Source of the DNA: Leadbetterella sp964423865
GTDB lineage: Bacteria > Bacteroidota > Bacteroidia > Cytophagales > Spirosomataceae
DNA length: 64,000 bases
Direction: 5' to 3'
Assembly (NCBI GenBank): GCA_964423865.1
Contig: CAYRGN010000005.1
Span: forward strand, 56,138 to 120,137
Shown: positions 1-7,732 of the stretch, in pieces
How the letters are laid out: each line of letters begins with the position of its first letter
Position numbering within the stretch: position 1 is the first letter of the stretch
Notes under the pieces: model-generated
Database searches by the model: none
What the model saw: the letters and a program-made list of their open reading frames with translations, nothing else
Told to the model about the DNA's origin: nothing
Program-made: the position numbers and the translations under genes

Positions 1-951
1 ATCAATTTCCGCGCCAGCTGCAGTACGGTAAAACCAATAAGTATCTCCATCCTTAAGACTTGCAATAAGATTTTCCATTACAAAACCCTCCCAACTTCCT
101 CCAGCCACAGGATGGGCCAATAAATCGTCCAGCCTGCGAATATTGAGTAAAGCGTGGGTAAGTCCACTATCTCTGATATACATTTTTGGGGTTTTCACCA
201 GCCGCTTACCCAAATTTCCCGACCAGGGACGAAGGCTTCTCAGTAAAAAAAGGTCTTCCAGAAGTTCAATATATCGCTTTACTGTAGGTACTGTCACGCC
301 TAAACTTCCAGCCAGCAAAGAGAGGTTCAGCATTGTTCCTTGGTTATGCGCCAGCATAGTCCAAAGCCGTCGCAAGGTAATGGCCGGGATCCTTGGTCCT
401 ATCTGCGGGATCTCACGCTCCAGGTAAGTGGCAATAAAGTTCTGCCTCCACCTCAGGCTGGCAGCGTCAGATTTAGCCAAAAGACTATCCGGAAACCCTC
501 CCCTCAACCATAATGTATGTATATCGGAAAACTCAGCGGCCAGTATTCCGGTCAGCTCCCGATATGCGATTCTGCCTGCCAGAGTCTCCGAAGATTGCTG
601 CAGAAGTTCCAATGATGCGGAACCTAAAATCAGAAACTGCCCTACTTTAAATCCCTGTTTTCTTCTTCTGTCAATCACCCCACGAAGTACCGTGAATATT
701 TCTGGCACCCGTTGTATTTCATCAAGGATGATAAGAATACCTTTATACAATTCAAAAAACGCCTCCGCATCGGTTAGTTTTGCCAAATCTGACGGCGTTT
801 CGAGGTCTATATACAAGGCGTTTCCCCCATAAGCACCGGCCAGGTACTCGGCAAGTGTAGTTTTACCTACCTGTCGTGGACCTAGTAGGGCCACTACCGG
901 AAATTCATCCAGTAATTCGGCTAATTCAACGGTCGATTTTCGATTAATCAT
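1..951 (-). CDS. AAA+ ATPase with DUF4143 (3' end beyond window)
   Basis: The minus-strand reading frame is open from an ATG at 951 to the window edge (317 codons), so the C-terminus is missing. It encodes a P-loop with LLGPRQVGKTT near residues 19-29, then an ILDEIQRVPE Walker B/sensor block and a LLGSASL-like sensor 1. A winged-helix-like middle (SLGVTVPTVKRYIELLEDLF) follows, with a C-terminal GAEID motif at the window edge. This order is typical of the AAA_14/DUF4143 family, which occurs widely in bacteria and archaea and whose cellular role is poorly defined. It stands alone, divergent from htpG. Codon use is AT-richer than in the neighbouring housekeeping genes, which fits a mobile accessory gene (inference). 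Confidence 0.85.
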   Translation of the reverse strand, partial: MINRKSTVELAELLDEFPVVALLGPRQVGKTTLAEYLAGAYGGNALYIDLETPSDLAKLTDAEAFFELYKGILIILDEIQRVPEIFTVLRGVIDRRRKQGFKVGQFLILGSASLELLQQSSETLAGRIAYRELTGILAAEFSDIHTLWLRGGFPDSLLAKSDAASLRWRQNFIATYLEREIPQIGPRIPAITLRRLWTMLAHNQGTMLNLSLLAGSLGVTVPTVKRYIELLEDLFLLRSLRPWSGNLGKRLVKTPKMYIRDSGLTHALLNIRRLDDLLAHPVAGGSWEGFVMENLIASLKDGDTYWFYRTAAGAEID

Positions 952-1144
952 CCTTGCAAATTTAATATTATATTTTAAATTTACAAGGTAAAATTTCACA
1001 TAAACAGTTCCTATTCACACCATGAGATTATTCTTTAAGAGCACCAGAGCTACAAAAACTCTCGAAAATAGCCCTACTTGTCCTGCCAAATTGTCATATT
1101 TCACTTGCTTGGAATAACCTTTGATTTAACGTTCTCATATATTC

Positions 1145-2968
1145 ATGTTCAATCAAGACAGCAAAAGCAATATGACAACTGAAAAAGGTACCATTTCGAT
1201 CAATACCGAGAATATTTTCCCGATCATTAAGAAATTCCTGTATTCTGACCACGAGATCTTCCTGAGAGAACTGGTTTCGAATGCGGTAGATGCGACGCAA
1301 AAGTTGCGGAAACTATCTTCTATCGGTCAGTTTGACGGAGAGCTGGGAGAACTGAAAGTCAGCGTATCCTTCGACAAAGACGCCAAAACCATCACCATTT
1401 CCGATAACGGTATCGGTATGACGGCGGAAGAAGTGAAGAAATACATCAACCAGATCGCGTTCTCCGGCGCCAAAGAATTCGTAGAGAAATACCAGCAGGA
1501 GACCGACAAAGGCAATATCATCGGACAGTTCGGACTGGGCTTTTACTCGGCCTTTATGGTAGCCAAAGAAGTAGAAATCATCACCCGCTCTTTCCAGGCA
1601 GATGCCCCGGCCGTACGGTGGTTCAGCGACGGTTCCACTGAATTTGAAATTTCTGCGGCCGAAAGAGCCGAGAGAGGTACGGATATCATCCTGCATATTG
1701 CAGAAGATTCCGAAGAATTCCTGGAAGAGTACCGCCTGGAGCAAATCCTGACCAAGTACGGAAAATTCCTGCCTACCACCATCGGGTTCCAGGACAAGAC
1801 CATCAATAACCCCCACCCGATCTGGGTAAAATCACCCTCAGAGCTTAAAGACGAAGACTACCTCGCCTTCTATAAGGAACTCTATCCCTTCTCAGAAGAT
1901 CCACTATTCTGGATTCACCTGAATGTAGATTATCCGTTTAACCTTACCGGGGTACTTTATTTCCCGAAAATCAAACAGGATTTCCAGCTGAACCGCGAAA
2001 AAATACAGCTCTATAGCAAACAGGTCTTCATTACCGACGATGTAAAAGACATTGTACCCGAGTTTCTGCAGCTCCTGCACGGAGTAATCGACTCACCGGA
2101 TATCCCCCTGAACGTTTCGAGGAGCTATCTACAGGCCGACGGCAACGTGAAGCGTATCAACACCTACATTACCAAAAAAGTAGGCGAAAAGCTGGCCGAA
2201 CTGTTCCGCGACGACCGCAAGGCCTTTGAAGAAAAGTGGGGAAGCATCGGCCTTTTTGTGAAATACGGTGTGATTTCCGATGACAAGTTTTTTGAGCGGG
2301 CCAAAGAATTTATCCTGCTTAAAAATACGTCAGGGGAACACTTTACCATAGACGAATACAAAACCAAACTGGAGGCCAATCAAACCGACAAAGACGGGCA
2401 GGCCATTGCCCTCTACACCAATGATATCCAGAAAGAAGACGCGTATATCGAGGGCGCTGCCCGCCGCGAGTACGACGTACTGGTTTTCGACGATGTACTG
2501 GACGCCCACTTTATCAATGCCCTGGAAATGAAAGTGGAGAAGCTGAAATTCAAGCGGGTAGACTCCGAAGCCCTCGACAAGCTGATTGACAAAGGCGTAC
2601 AGACCGAAGTCGTTCTTTCGGAAGACGAGAAGAAAAAGGTAGAAGAGACTTTCAAAGAGTTCATTGGAAACAATATCGTACAGGTAGAGGCGCAACCCGC
2701 CGACGACCTCCCGGTATCCATTGTACAGACCGAATTTATGCGGCGTTACACCGATATGTCGCGCGTCAACGGACAAGCAGGAATGATGCCGGTGATGTAT
2801 AACCTGGTGGTGAACGGGAACCACCCCCTCATTCAGAAAATCGCCAAAGAAGGTAACGAGAGCGGTGCAGCGAAACAACTGGTAGACCTGGCCCTTCTTT
2901 CTCAGGGCATGCTGACCGGCAAAGACCTGACGCAGTTTATCTACCGGAGTGTAGAGAAGCTGGGATAA
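1145..2968 (+). CDS. htpG: Molecular chaperone HtpG (Hsp90 family)
   Basis: Cytosolic Hsp90 homologue: an ATP-driven homodimeric chaperone for late folding and stress protection. Bergerat-fold ATP-site motifs are visible: NAVDA (residues 46-50), DNGIGM (87-92) and GQFGLGF (127-133). The middle and C-terminal dimerisation domains follow, and 607 residues is the normal length for bacterial HtpG. The start may instead be the ATG at 1172 (MTTEKGTIS), which matches where relatives begin; no Shine-Dalgarno site decides this. The gene is monocistronic, with a strong hairpin after the stop. Confidence 0.97.
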   Translation: MFNQDSKSNMTTEKGTISINTENIFPIIKKFLYSDHEIFLRELVSNAVDATQKLRKLSSIGQFDGELGELKVSVSFDKDAKTITISDNGIGMTAEEVKKYINQIAFSGAKEFVEKYQQETDKGNIIGQFGLGFYSAFMVAKEVEIITRSFQADAPAVRWFSDGSTEFEISAAERAERGTDIILHIAEDSEEFLEEYRLEQILTKYGKFLPTTIGFQDKTINNPHPIWVKSPSELKDEDYLAFYKELYPFSEDPLFWIHLNVDYPFNLTGVLYFPKIKQDFQLNREKIQLYSKQVFITDDVKDIVPEFLQLLHGVIDSPDIPLNVSRSYLQADGNVKRINTYITKKVGEKLAELFRDDRKAFEEKWGSIGLFVKYGVISDDKFFERAKEFILLKNTSGEHFTIDEYKTKLEANQTDKDGQAIALYTNDIQKEDAYIEGAARREYDVLVFDDVLDAHFINALEMKVEKLKFKRVDSEALDKLIDKGVQTEVVLSEDEKKKVEETFKEFIGNNIVQVEAQPADDLPVSIVQTEFMRRYTDMSRVNGQAGMMPVMYNLVVNGNHPLIQKIAKEGNESGAAKQLVDLALLSQGMLTGKDLTQFIYRSVEKLG

Positions 2969-2986
2969 GTACGTTCACCGTAAAGC

Positions 2987-3024
2987 GGCCGGAAAGCGGG
3001 AATATACTGCTCTCCGGCCTTTTA
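2987..3024 (+). terminator. Rho-independent terminator after htpG
   Basis: A GGCCGGA arm (2987-2993) pairs with TCCGGCC (3013-3019) and is followed by TTTTA. It lies 19 bases after the htpG stop. Confidence 0.7.
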
Positions 3025-3291
3025 TTTGTATAAAAATTTAGCCGGGTGGCGAACCACTATCTGCATTCAGCTATCAGTGGTCAGCCGGGCGACGTTTCGC
3101 TTATTCATTGGGGGAGGCGCCTAGCTGGCGGTCGGGCGACGCTTCGATGGTACACCGATCTCTCAAAACTCCTGGTTTATAGCTATCCTTACTAAAATTT
3201 TTCACTTAAAAAAAGGGGTATCCTCATCTTATAAACTGATTTTCATCATAAAATAAACCCGGCAAGGGAATGAAATTTGCAATTTAATTTA
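3025..3291. other. Intergenic region between htpG and the heme operon
   Basis: No credible coding sequence is seen. The left half is GC-rich and repetitive (GTCGGGCGACG-like and GCCGGGCGACG-like words near 3082 and 3130). The phrase ATCAGTGGTCAG near 3072 recurs in the aspS-rpoC spacer near 61950. The right half is AT-rich and presumably holds the promoter of the heme operon. Confidence 0.4.
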
Positions 3292-3306
3292 TAATTAGTC
3301 TAATTA
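3292..3306 (+). promoter_or_regulatory. 7-1-7 inverted repeat, candidate Fur-type operator
   Basis: TAATTAG-T-CTAATTA is a perfect 7-1-7 palindrome ending 8 bases before the start codon of the HmuY-like gene. Fur-family operators have this geometry, and heme-uptake operons are usual Fur targets, so iron-dependent repression is inferred. The bases do not match the E. coli Fur consensus closely. Confidence 0.45.
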
Positions 3307-3314
3307 AATATAAA

Positions 3315-3914
3315 ATGAAATTCAAATTCCTGCTTTTGCCCCTGGTCTTTTGTTGTGCCGCCTGTTCGGATCCCGACGAAGACCCTACACCCATGCTGGA
3401 AGTCAAAACCGTACAAATTGATGCCCGAAGCTATGCCGACTGGGTATATTTTTCTTTTGAAAAAGGGGAGGTAGTTACAGTAGCCCAGGAGGCTTTCTCC
3501 TCTGACCTGAGCTGGGACATCGCCTTTCACCGGAACGATGTGCGCCTGAACGGAGGTTTATCGGGCCAGGGCGCCGGCGCAGCGCTTAAAACGGAAGCGA
3601 AAGAACTTTCTCAAATCGCGATAGCCCCCACCACCGGCTATGTGGCAGACGGCACCAAGTCGATCATGACCAAATTTACCCTGCCCGTACCCGTATTTGA
3701 AGACCAACCGGCCAACACGGAGATCAACTGGTTAGACGTAGACACGAGCAATCCGCCCCCGGTGTACACCCTCTTTGACGAAGTATATATCATCAAAACA
3801 GCCAAAGGGAACTACGCCAAGCTGAAATTCACCAATTACCTCAGCGATAAAAACGAAACCATGGTGATCAGCCTCGACTACGCCTACCAGCCCGACGGCT
3901 CGACCTCCCTCTGA
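3315..3914 (+). CDS. HmuY-family heme-binding lipoprotein
   Basis: A 199-residue exported protein. A hydrophobic signal runs to a lipobox-like CAAC with Cys17, so it is probably a lipoprotein exposed at the cell surface. The core carries the family pattern YADWVYFSFEKGEVV and SWDIAFHRNDVRLNGG. HmuY proteins take heme from host or environmental hemoproteins and pass it to a TonB-dependent receptor. The receptor gene follows after 8 bases, which supports the assignment. Heme-ligating residues cannot be confirmed by eye, so another metal complex or porphyrin could be the ligand. Confidence 0.85.
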   Translation: MKFKFLLLPLVFCCAACSDPDEDPTPMLEVKTVQIDARSYADWVYFSFEKGEVVTVAQEAFSSDLSWDIAFHRNDVRLNGGLSGQGAGAALKTEAKELSQIAIAPTTGYVADGTKSIMTKFTLPVPVFEDQPANTEINWLDVDTSNPPPVYTLFDEVYIIKTAKGNYAKLKFTNYLSDKNETMVISLDYAYQPDGSTSL

Positions 3915-3922
3915 CCTGCGTC

Positions 3923-5887
3923 ATGATGAAAAACATGTTCGGGTTTTTATTTTTTGTAGCCATGGGAACCAACGCCCAAACCCCGGCACTGCCGGATACC
4001 CTTGAAACAGATATCCTGTATCTTCACGAGGTGGTGATCACCGGTACGCGTACCCCCAAACTGGTAAAAGACAGTCCGGTACTTACCCGCGTAATTACAG
4101 CCCGGGAGATACAGAAGTTAAATCCGGGCAATTTCCGCTCCCTGCTGGAAGCCGAACTGCCGGGCTTAGAGTTTACCAGCAACGCCAATGTTCCGAATAT
4201 CAACTTGCAGGGATTAGACGGCAACTATGTACTTTTCCTGCTGGACGGGGAACGGATAGCCGGAGAAACCCGCAACAACATCGATTATGACCTATTGAAC
4301 CCGAACAATATCGAAAGGGTGGAGATCGTGAAAGGCGCGCTTTCCACCCTCTACGGTTCCAATGCCATGGGGGGTGTGATCAATATTATCACCAAAAAAA
4401 ACACCCGACAACTTAACCTCAACGCCCGCGTCGGTAGCCTCGGCGAACAGCAATATGCCCTCAACGCGGGCATCCGTCACAAAAAACTAAGCAGCTACAC
4501 CTCAGGCCTCTGGAAAACTTCCCGTAACTACATCCTGGAAGACCGGGCCTACCTGGAACGCATTTACCCCGACAAAGTGGTGACCGATGCCGTCTTACGG
4601 AAAAAGGAAGTGGAAGGCGGGAAAGCCCTTAACCTGGAACAAAAACTATCTTATCGCTTTTCTGACCGGCTAACCTCCGAGGTGAAAGGCACCTACTTGC
4701 AGAGAGAACGCTTCAACGCCGGTGCCGAGGGTACCGTAATGCATAACCTTTACTACAGCTACAATACACTGCTTCGCAATAGCTTACAAATCAACCGGCA
4801 AAACCAACTGGACCTGAGCTATAATTTCAGCACCTACAATAAATATAATTTCTACCACCGCATAGACCTGAAAGAAAAAGATTATACCCACCGCCTGCAT
4901 AATCTGCGTCTCATCTCCAATAATCAACTGACCTCCAAACAAATGCTGACCAGCGGACTGGAATACCTGAGCGAAAGCCTTTCCACCTACATGTTCCAAA
5001 GCGGAGAGAAGTTCGGCACCGACAGCTACACCTTGTACACCCAGCACGACTACACCCCTACTACCCGCCTGAACCTGCTCACGGGCATGCGGTGGGACAA
5101 ACACTCCAATTACGGAGGCAATCTGAGCCCCTCTTTTTCCGCCCGGCACACCTTTTCCGAACCGATTAGCCTCCGGGCCTCTTACGCCTGGGGCTTCCGC
5201 TCACCCAGCCTCAAAGAACTCTATACCAACTGGGATCACCTGGGCATGTTCCAGATCATCGGCAACCCGGACCTGAAGCCGGAAAAAAGCAGGACACTTT
5301 CCTTTACGGCCGATTATTCCCGGGGAAAAATGTATGGATCGGTTAACGTTTTCCGTCATCATATCCGGGAGAAGATGAGTCTGCTCTGGAACGCGGCCAA
5401 CGATACCGTGTACTATTTCAATGCCGACCGCCTGGTACTAAAAGGCATAGAACTCAATACCGCATTCTTACCTTTGAGAGGAGGAAAAGTACAGGTAGGA
5501 TATACCTTTACGCACGACGGGCGCCAGGCAGACCACCAAAACGTCTCTTACACCCGTCCGCATACCCTGGTTTTCAAAGCCGATTATACCTGGGGGAAAG
5601 ACCACCACCGTACGGTAGTCAGCCTGAACGGAAAATACCTTAGCGGCACAAGCGTATATACGGAAGACCAAGGCGGAGAATTCTATTTCATTCGCTATCC
5701 CGGCTACGGCATCTGGCGAGTACAGGCTTCCCGAAGCTACCGCGATTACCTCACGCTTAGTGCCGGAATAGACAATATCTGGAACTACACGCCCGAAGTC
5801 AATAGCTTTTACTCTTCCGGCTCATCGGGAAGAACATTTTTTGTCACTTTAAACGTAAACTTCTCCGGGTTGCTATTTTCAAATTAA
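3923..5887 (+). CDS. TonB-dependent outer-membrane receptor (HmuR-like)
   Basis: A 654-residue protein with a signal peptide ending near NAQ. The plug domain starts at EVVITGTRTPK and contains LLDGERIAGE and LSTLYGSNAMGGVINI. A beta-barrel with many aromatic-rich strands follows, including a FRSPSLKELY strand typical of heme/siderophore receptors. It would import heme or a related iron compound using TonB energy. Its place directly after the HmuY-like gene indicates a shared transcript and substrate. There is no N-terminal carboxypeptidase-like domain, unlike SusC-type receptors. Confidence 0.9.
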   Translation: MMKNMFGFLFFVAMGTNAQTPALPDTLETDILYLHEVVITGTRTPKLVKDSPVLTRVITAREIQKLNPGNFRSLLEAELPGLEFTSNANVPNINLQGLDGNYVLFLLDGERIAGETRNNIDYDLLNPNNIERVEIVKGALSTLYGSNAMGGVINIITKKNTRQLNLNARVGSLGEQQYALNAGIRHKKLSSYTSGLWKTSRNYILEDRAYLERIYPDKVVTDAVLRKKEVEGGKALNLEQKLSYRFSDRLTSEVKGTYLQRERFNAGAEGTVMHNLYYSYNTLLRNSLQINRQNQLDLSYNFSTYNKYNFYHRIDLKEKDYTHRLHNLRLISNNQLTSKQMLTSGLEYLSESLSTYMFQSGEKFGTDSYTLYTQHDYTPTTRLNLLTGMRWDKHSNYGGNLSPSFSARHTFSEPISLRASYAWGFRSPSLKELYTNWDHLGMFQIIGNPDLKPEKSRTLSFTADYSRGKMYGSVNVFRHHIREKMSLLWNAANDTVYYFNADRLVLKGIELNTAFLPLRGGKVQVGYTFTHDGRQADHQNVSYTRPHTLVFKADYTWGKDHHRTVVSLNGKYLSGTSVYTEDQGGEFYFIRYPGYGIWRVQASRSYRDYLTLSAGIDNIWNYTPEVNSFYSSGSSGRTFFVTLNVNFSGLLFSN

Positions 5888-5917
5888 TCCGATTTTTTCA
5901 TCTAAAAACATATACTT

Positions 5918-6310
5918 ATGTACCTCCTATCGTTCCTCCTCCTCGCCCTTACCGTATCAGACACCCCCGTGAAAGGGAAATACCGCTGGGATTTTGAAAT
6001 CCAGGGATCGGGCCTTCAAACCTCCGTACATGATTTTACCGACAGGGCCATCCTCTATACCATGCAAGGCCCCGCCTACACCGTAGAATACCGTATGGAC
6101 ATCCTGAAACAGGAAAACAACCGCTACCTGCTGAAAGGCGATGGCCCAAAAAGCGGGAAATACTTCGTAATCTACCTCAAAGACGTTACCCCGGAGGCCA
6201 TCACCCTCTACAAAAAGGAATTCGCAACACTTCAGGAAGCCGAAGCATTCCCCGAACCCTCCCCTGACAACACCGAGAGCCACGGCTGGAACGTATATAC
6301 GCGCCTGTAG
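5918..6310 (+). CDS. Small exported protein of the heme operon
   Basis: A 130-residue protein that I do not recognise. It has a short N-terminal hydrophobic stretch (LLSFLLLALTV) suggesting export, then a beta-rich body with alternating polar and aromatic residues (VEYRMDIL, YFVIYL). It lies 30 bases after the receptor gene, on the same strand and with the same codon use. It is therefore likely the third gene of the heme operon. No motif gives a function. Confidence 0.65.
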   Translation: MYLLSFLLLALTVSDTPVKGKYRWDFEIQGSGLQTSVHDFTDRAILYTMQGPAYTVEYRMDILKQENNRYLLKGDGPKSGKYFVIYLKDVTPEAITLYKKEFATLQEAEAFPEPSPDNTESHGWNVYTRL

Positions 6311-6441
6311 GCGATTTTAGAAACGCGAACGACCGAAACCTTTAAAATGTGCCCTAAATTGTTTCACGAAATTGAGCAATCTTATTACTAAATGGGAGAG
6401 GGGATGATTATTAGGTGGAACTAACCCCTCATTTAAACTTC

Positions 6442-6846
6442 CTAATCAATATTCTTTTGCATATACTTCATAACAAAAGAGCCAAATGAACCTACTATTA
6501 TATAGGAAAGTAATTTATCAATCTCTCCCAACTCATCTTCAGAGAGCCATCTTTGCCAAGAAGGAATCACCAAATGCCAAATTCTTACAATTAAAATAAG
6601 TGCAGAACCCCATAATAGTATACGTAGGACAAACCCAATACTGAAATGAAATATATCTTTAAAAGTTTCAGATCTATTATGATCATTTCTAGCCTTTTGC
6701 TCTTTTAACTCCTCTTTTAAGGTTTGTCGAAGCTCATCATTAAATTTCTCATTTTCAGCACGATCTTCTTCCTCTCCGCTAATTTTTTCTATAAGTTTAT
6801 CGGTGATCAATGGTTGTGCTTTTTGAGGAGTTGTGTCTGGCTTCAT
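6442..6846 (-). CDS. Small membrane protein, candidate toxin of a Panacea pair
   Basis: 134 residues. A charged, probably coiled N-terminal half (residues about 15-65) is followed by two hydrophobic segments (about 71-95 and 112-127). It starts 4 bases after the stop of the Panacea-domain gene, so the two are translationally linked. Panacea antitoxins are known to pair with many unrelated toxins, some membrane-active, and this gene is in the partner position. Toxicity is inference only, as no toxin motif is visible. The pair is AT-rich compared with the genes on both sides. Confidence 0.6.
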   Translation of the reverse strand: MKPDTTPQKAQPLITDKLIEKISGEEEDRAENEKFNDELRQTLKEELKEQKARNDHNRSETFKDIFHFSIGFVLRILLWGSALILIVRIWHLVIPSWQRWLSEDELGEIDKLLSYIIVGSFGSFVMKYMQKNID

Positions 6847-6850
6847 AAAG

Positions 6851-7327
6851 CTACCTGCTTGCTAATTGTTTGTAGTGGCTACTAATAAGTTCAGTTGGAA
6901 TTTCTGCGTGCCTTTGCATATTCCCATACTTATTCCACGTTACATACCAAGGAGTACCAGGCTTATGTGTTATTGCTGACAAATATATACCGTCATGAAT
7001 GCCGTACACCTCCCATATCTTATCTAAAAATTTTTCAAACCCTCGGTCTTGAAGTTCAAATTGCGTGTCGTCATGCCCTGAAAGTATTTGAGCAGGGTCT
7101 GTAACTTGTTTCCCTCCAAACTTCTTAAATTCATGATAGACACTTGGAACGACAGGGCCGTACTTCCAGGCTTCAACGGGTTCATTAATTAATGGCTGCC
7201 CAACCAAGCCTAAATACCAACCATTTGCTATATATACTAACTTTACAACCTTCATCGGGGTTATTTCCGCACCTGAGGAATTTGCCTTATTAATAAAATA
7301 GTTTGCTATTGCCAGTGAGTTTTCCAT
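6851..7327 (-). CDS. Panacea (SocA/DUF4065) domain protein, probable antitoxin
   Basis: 158 residues. The family pattern is clear: N-terminal SLAIANYFINKA, then MKVVKLVYIANGWYLG, EAWKYGPVVPSVYHEFKKFG near the middle and THKPGTPWYVTW near the C-terminus. Panacea domains neutralise diverse toxins in PanAT toxin-antitoxin systems and also occur as proteolytic adaptors (SocA). The gene is followed at once by a small membrane-protein gene, which fits an antitoxin-first toxin-antitoxin operon. It may also act in phage defence (inference). Confidence 0.85.
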   Translation of the reverse strand: MENSLAIANYFINKANSSGAEITPMKVVKLVYIANGWYLGLVGQPLINEPVEAWKYGPVVPSVYHEFKKFGGKQVTDPAQILSGHDDTQFELQDRGFEKFLDKIWEVYGIHDGIYLSAITHKPGTPWYVTWNKYGNMQRHAEIPTELISSHYKQLASR

Positions 7328-7732
7328 AACTTTAATGTTTAATTGTTTAATAAATTACTAACAATTGCCCATAAAATTACTCTTGATTTCTTCACAATAC
7401 TTTTCTGAAGAAAATCCAATTTTTATACGGGTTAAATAACTTAGTTTTAGAGAAGCTACGCAAATGTATAACAATACTACGATAAAAATAATGCGAGATT
7501 TTGAGCAATTGTGAATTTCACTCATTTTTTGCCTACAAGCAAAATTTTACTGAAACAGAAATAAGATAGGGATGTCATTTTGTATCCCCAAAGTCTTCAG
7601 AATATTAGAAACAAGAGAATGATATTGGTCTTTTACGGAACCTGCGGAAAAGACCGGATAAAGTAATATGTTCAATTTCGCTGTTCAAATCGCGCAATTT
7701 CGTAATTTAGGGCCTTTATTAAAGCCTTACTT
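7328..7732. other. AT-rich divergent intergenic region
   Basis: 405 bases without a convincing gene. They separate the Panacea pair (minus strand) from the S41 peptidase gene (plus strand) and must hold both promoters. I see no clear repeat or RNA structure. Confidence 0.4.

Noticed and set aside
143..832. Two plus-strand frames opposite the DUF4143 ATPase
   Set aside because: Antisense shadows; the minus strand carries clear AAA and DUF4143 motifs throughout.
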